Assembly (NCBI GenBank): GCA_024138015.1
Contig: JAMXBB010000011.1
Coordinates: 35,882,989 to 35,946,988 of the forward strand
DNA from: Lumnitzera littorea
Taxonomy: Eukaryota > Streptophyta > Magnoliopsida > Myrtales > Combretaceae
Direction: 5' to 3'
Length of the DNA stretch: 64,000 bases
Of the stretch, positions 59,819 to 64,000 are shown piece by piece. Position numbers and translations under genes: made by a program. Numbering within the stretch: the stretch's first letter is position 1; each line of letters opens with the position of its first letter. The notes under the pieces were generated by a model, which did not search any database, was not told the DNA's origin, and saw only the letters and a program-made list of their open reading frames with translations.

Positions 59819-62525
59819 CTAGTTTAATAGTGCAGCTACTACAATAAGATAAGAGGGTAGCCTTGTTGTCAAGGAGGTGCTTTGTAGTGCATGAGAAATG
59901 CATGGAGCATGGGATGCACCTCCCTTTCATGGACTTTGAGAGAGAGCTATTTGACTACCATTAATGTTGTCTTGCTCAAATTCTTCCCAATGGGTGGAGG
60001 TTAATGAAGGTGTTCCAAGCCCTTTGTGAATAGTTGGTAGTATGGGTTACGCTTAAACTTTTTAATTATTTTTATTTGTGAAAGGTCTTAAAAGGGTAAA
60101 CTTACATCTAAAACTGCCAGGGCAAAAAACTGTTTAGGGTTCTAGAGTCTAATGTGAAGAATTGGCAGGATGAGTTTCTGGTGGTGGAGTTATCGTTGGA
60201 GGCAAACTTTTAAACTTAGTAGGCTCGGGCTTTGAAGAAGTTTAGCCCAAATGATTCCGAGGTTGCTCGAGAGATTGAAGCCTTCATGGCTTTAAGGTAT
60301 AATCAGAAGATTAATTTTGAGAAGACAATGTGGAGGTACTTAACTTTACTAATCTCCTAGTTCTTCCCCAACATGGAGAAGGTTATGATGGAGAAGTGGC
60401 TAGAAGGTATAGGTTTGATCTCAAGGTGAAATGATTCATCCACTGTGCTAGCATAGGCTTGCATGAAGCTATCCTTTGTTTGTTGTCTTTTGAGGAATGG
60501 GGAGTCCTCTTTGCTTTTATTGGTCAAGGCGGAGCTCGTAAGTACTTATGATTTTTATTTTTCGCTGATGCTATTTGCTTACCCTTTATAGGTGAGAGGT
60601 TAGCTAGGTCAGGGGAGTTTCCCTAACCTACTAGATTGGAACTCCTAAGGTGGTAAGAGTACAGAACAAAACAAGATAAGAGAGCTACTGGCCCCAAGGG
60701 TAAGGTGTAAAGCTTAATTTAGGGGTGGATAAGATGAGTAAAATGGAGCTACTTCCTTTGCCTTAGGGGCTCCCTATTAATGCCCTTTCATCAGAGCTGG
60801 CAGTTGCCAAGCCTCTAAGTTTGGTCTCCCTTACATCGAACTTTGTTAACACATCCAAGCCTATTATCATTGTAGGAGAGAATGCTCTTGCTACTGATAA
60901 GTCAGAGTTGGTGGAATTATCTCCTCCTTTGAAGGGTAAGAAGAAGGTGCCTAAAGCTAATAATAGGGAAAAGCCGGTGCGTTAGAAGAGGAAGACCCTT
61001 GAAGTGGGCTAGACAAACGTATCGAACCCAAAGAAGGCAAAGCTTTTAGGGTTGTTTGGGAAGCCCAGCTCACATCAACTCCCTTCTTGTCACCCTTACC
61101 TTGCTTTAGACCGGATGGGAGAGGCCCAAGCAAAGGCCTTAGAGAAACATTAGAAGGTAAAGAACATCTCATCTTGTACGAGTCTGAGAATCCTCGTTTA
61201 TATGAGCATAGTTTTAGGTTATCCACCAAATAGTACAAAGGGAGACTTTATAGGCCCAAGTAGGATGTCCGGTCAGTAACATGACGCTATGCAATTGAGC
61301 ACTTAGCTTGCTGGCCTCAATGGGGTCTTATACCCCTATTGATTAGGGTATTCTAAAGATGATGTTGGAGCTTTAATCGAATCCTTCATTGATCTAGGGG
61401 GCCACTTTAGTTTGTTGGATCGTTAGGTAAGTCATCATTTCTTTAAGTTGCTTTATTCTATTAAGTATTTCTAATTTTTCTTATGGCTACTTATGATGCA
61501 TTCCATGTGGTGTAGTACTATGGTCAAGTGCTACCTTAGCTTACTCGCTATAATGATTTGTTAGGAGAGGTAAAGGATCTTCGAATAGAGGTGGTTAGTA
61601 CACAAAAGGGTCATGAAGATTCAAAGTCCTCTTCTAAGCGTTATTATAAGAAATTTCATAAAGGTAAACGACGTCTTTGTGATTCTAATATGCAGAAAGT
61701 GGAGTTGGAGGCTAAGCTGGAGAAGGAGAAGGAGGGATAGAAAGAAGCAAAGGATGCCGTTAAGGAGATTGCTGTACTCAAAAGGCAATTGGAGGTTGAG
61801 TAGAAATCTAAAGCTGAACTCTTCAAGACATGGGAAGCAAAGAAGAAGGCCAAGGAAGATCTTGACTGGTGTAACTAGGATTTGAGTGTGTCCATCTCTA
61901 GGATGTAGATTAAGCTAGCATTGGAGGTGAACGATTTTGAGAACGCTAAGAAGTACTCACTGGAGTTAGCTAGTCAAAAGTTTAAGCTAAAGTGGATGAT
62001 TTAAGATCTCTAGAGAGAGGTTGATAAGATAAAGGAGACAATCTCTAGCTTAGAGAAAGAGGATGTCATGAGCGCCATTGTCGAGTAGAAAGCTACAAAT
62101 AAGTTCCTGACAATGAGGTAGTGGATTGATGAATGTGAAGATATTTCCATCGAGTTAGGTCGGGCGCTTCAAGAAGAAGTGCTCAAACATTATCCTAGCC
62201 TAGACTTAGGCTTTCTAGACTACCTTGATGATCCAACTCATCAAGAGGAGAGGGCAGCTTATGAGAGGGAAAAGGTGGCTGCTCCTACTATCAAGGTCAT
62301 CTAAGACACTGTTGCATCCTCATTAACTCTAGCAGCTCCATAGGAGGTTACCCCTAAAGGCTTACATGGAAAGGATAAAAGTTGGGGTGACCTGTTGACT
62401 AGAGCTAACAAATTCCACCTCTTCCTTCTTTAGCTTAAGACCAACTTGTTTAAGTAGATCAGCCATCTGAACGGATCGATGCATTGGACTTCTTAGAATT
62501 ACCAGAGTTGACTGATCCCAAGTAA

Positions 62526-63250
62526 TAAGCTAGAGTTTTCTTCCTTTTGTCTCTTCTTGTCATGTACTCATTTGATTTTTGTAAACAAACTCCCTTGTAT
62601 TGGGTCGCTATGCTGACCTCTTTTCATTGTAAATTCTCTAAGTGATTGAATGAAGGGCTCTACTTTTACTACTATTTGTACTTCCTTTTAGTTTTGTACT
62701 TTTAACTTGTCACTGCTTCAATAACTTAGTTTGATACTTAATGCTTACTTATTATTGCTTAGTTAACTTGGTTAGGGAGTTAGTTTTGCTTATAAGGCTG
62801 CTTAGCCATCGAAAGCTAAGGTCATTTCATTTTCAGAGATGAGTTGAGGTTGCTCTTCTTAGAGGACCGTTCAATTATTAGTAACTTAGGTCGCACTTCA
62901 TAGGAAAGAGATAAGGTTGCTCTTCTTAGAAGACCGTTCAGCTGCTAGTAGCTTAGGTTACCTAAAGGTTTGAGTTGGTGGTACTTTAGTAGGCATTGTG
63001 GGAGTTCCTTAGTTATGCAATGGGTGTTTCCCATTGCTAATGTTACTTAATGGGGATCAGGTTGATGGTGTTTCAACTTACCTAAGCTTGAAGAGGTGTG
63101 TAAGTTAGGAGTCCTTATGAGGACTTTAGTGACTTATTGGTCCATTTACCCTTTTAGAGTTGGGATGAGCTACGGAAAGAAAATAAAGGGGACATATAAC
63201 ATCTTTGGGAAATGAAATTTTCATTAATAATTTTAGTGAATGACTACAAA
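62526..63250. other. spacer between antisense ORF and integrase, with a 67-base duplication
   Basis: Non-coding. The segment GGTTGCTCTTCTTAGA starts at 62848 and again at 62915, and about 45 bases downstream of each start also match. This is a two-copy tandem repeat in the 3' region of the element. Confidence 0.6.
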
Positions 63251-64000
63251 TATATTTACATTATTTCAATCAAAATAAAGCTGCAGATTATTGACATTCC
63301 ATGTACGTAGGATGAGCTTGTTGTTTAACCTCTCTAGTCTATATGCCCTATTCCCTAAGTTTTCTCTAACTCTAATTAGGTCTTCTCATCTAGTGCCTCA
63401 TGCAAGCTAGTGGCTTGAAGCTTTCAATAAACTAGATCCCTTACCTTAAACTCATTGTGTAAACCCTCTTATCATAATATATGGCTACCTTGTGTTGGTA
63501 TGCTGCCACCCAAGATGTTGCAAGGTCTTATATCTCCTCTATAGTATCCATGTTAGCTTGTAAGAGGGACTCATTTGCAATAACATTAAATGATTGAGTC
63601 TGGAGGTTGGGGAGTTCTAGTTCGATGAAAAGGACTGTTTCTGAGTCAAAGGCAAAGCAAAATGGTGTCTTGCCTATAAAAGTGCAGCAAGTGGTCTTAT
63701 AGCCCCATAAGATGTTCTACTATTCATCTGCCCATCGCCCTTAAGCTCGGTTGACCCTCTTCTTGATGTTGTCAAGGATGATCCTATTAGTCACCTTGAC
63801 TTGGCCATTGGGCTAAGGGTGTATGATTGAGGTAAAGTGGGGTATGATGTGATGCTTGGTACAAAACTCTTTGAACTTAGGGTTATCGAATTGCCACCTA
63901 TTATCTATGATAAGGGCATGTGGAACCTTAAGCTTAGAGAGGATATTATTGCATATGAATGACTCTATACTCCTTTTTGTTATCTTAATAATGATCTTGG
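63251..64000 (-). pseudogene. integrase pseudogene, C-terminal part, of the second Tat-like element
   Basis: Minus strand, entering from the right edge: KFKEFCTKHHI near 63870 and a PNGQVKVTNR stretch near 63800, both of the integrase catalytic core, then the LFIELELPNLQ region near 63620 and a tail to about 63300. Stops and frame changes break it. The rest of pol lies outside the window. Confidence 0.72.

Larger units (their letters stand above)
58019..62525 (+). pseudogene. antisense ORF of the second Tat-like element, interrupted by unit C
   Basis: ATG 58019 opens MSTNSRANLHETPSNASG and stays readable, with one stop at 58159, to about 58370. Unit C occupies 58375-59818. Beyond it, a domain at 59880-60090 reads HGMHLPFMDFERELFDYH and ILPNGWRLMKVFQALCE, the same gypsy-type transposon signature as at 40200-40420. 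A long charged coiled-coil region follows (61558-62110), rich in Lys, Glu and Leu. The C-terminus ends LDFLELPELTDPK with a stop at 62523. Stops and frame changes occur throughout. Confidence 0.62.
55374..64000 (-). mobile_element. second Tat-like Ty3/gypsy element, 3' half, cut by the window edge
   Basis: Minus-strand element: integrase enters from the right edge (64000-63250). Then come a spacer, an antisense ORF on the + strand (58019-62525), a polypurine tract (55868-55886) and a 3' LTR (55374-55867). The architecture repeats that of 38696-48579. Two LTR-like units (56413-57730, 58375-59818) interrupt it. The inserted units are younger than the element. Confidence 0.75.

Overview
The window is nuclear DNA of a flowering plant, most likely a eudicot. 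It holds one intact spliced protein gene in a sea of decayed LTR retrotransposons. I saw no rRNA or tRNA gene, no CRISPR array and no bacterial-style operon. The species cannot be fixed from the sequence.

Layout. (1) 1-33920, + strand: two related Ty3/gypsy elements stand head to tail. Element 1 (1-5668) lacks its 5' end and shares one LTR (4803-5668) with element 2 (4803-33920). Element 2 is stretched by later insertions. A solo LTR (10353-11235, TSD TTACA) sits in its integrase. A second solo LTR (11620-33203, TSD GAGCT) splits its 3' LTR. That second LTR is itself split by a ~15-kb Ogre/Tat-like element (about 11821-27034, minus strand) and by another solo LTR (29623-32723, TSD TATAG). (2) 33921-38695: repeat fragments, namely a 1.4-kb LTR-like unit, the 5' end of a Tat-like element (minus strand), and a gag-protease fragment of a different gypsy family (+ strand). 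(3) 38696-48579: a complete but decayed Tat-like element on the minus strand, with 0.57-kb LTRs and an antisense (+ strand) ORF between pol and the 3' LTR. (4) 48580-55373: the host gene island, with a four-exon DUF630/DUF632 gene (50491-54749, + strand, 746 codons). (5) 55374-64000: a second Tat-like element on the minus strand, cut by the window edge. It also carries the antisense ORF, interrupted by two LTR-like units.

How it fits together. The retroelement genes (gag, protease, reverse transcriptase, RNase H, integrase) once formed replication cassettes, but every one now carries many stops and frameshifts. Many stops are of the kind expected from C-to-T or G-to-A change at methylated sites. 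Only the DUF630/632 gene has an uninterrupted reading frame with consensus splice sites. Insertion order can be read from target-site duplications: element 2 is older than the solo LTR in its 3' LTR, which is older than the elements inside that.
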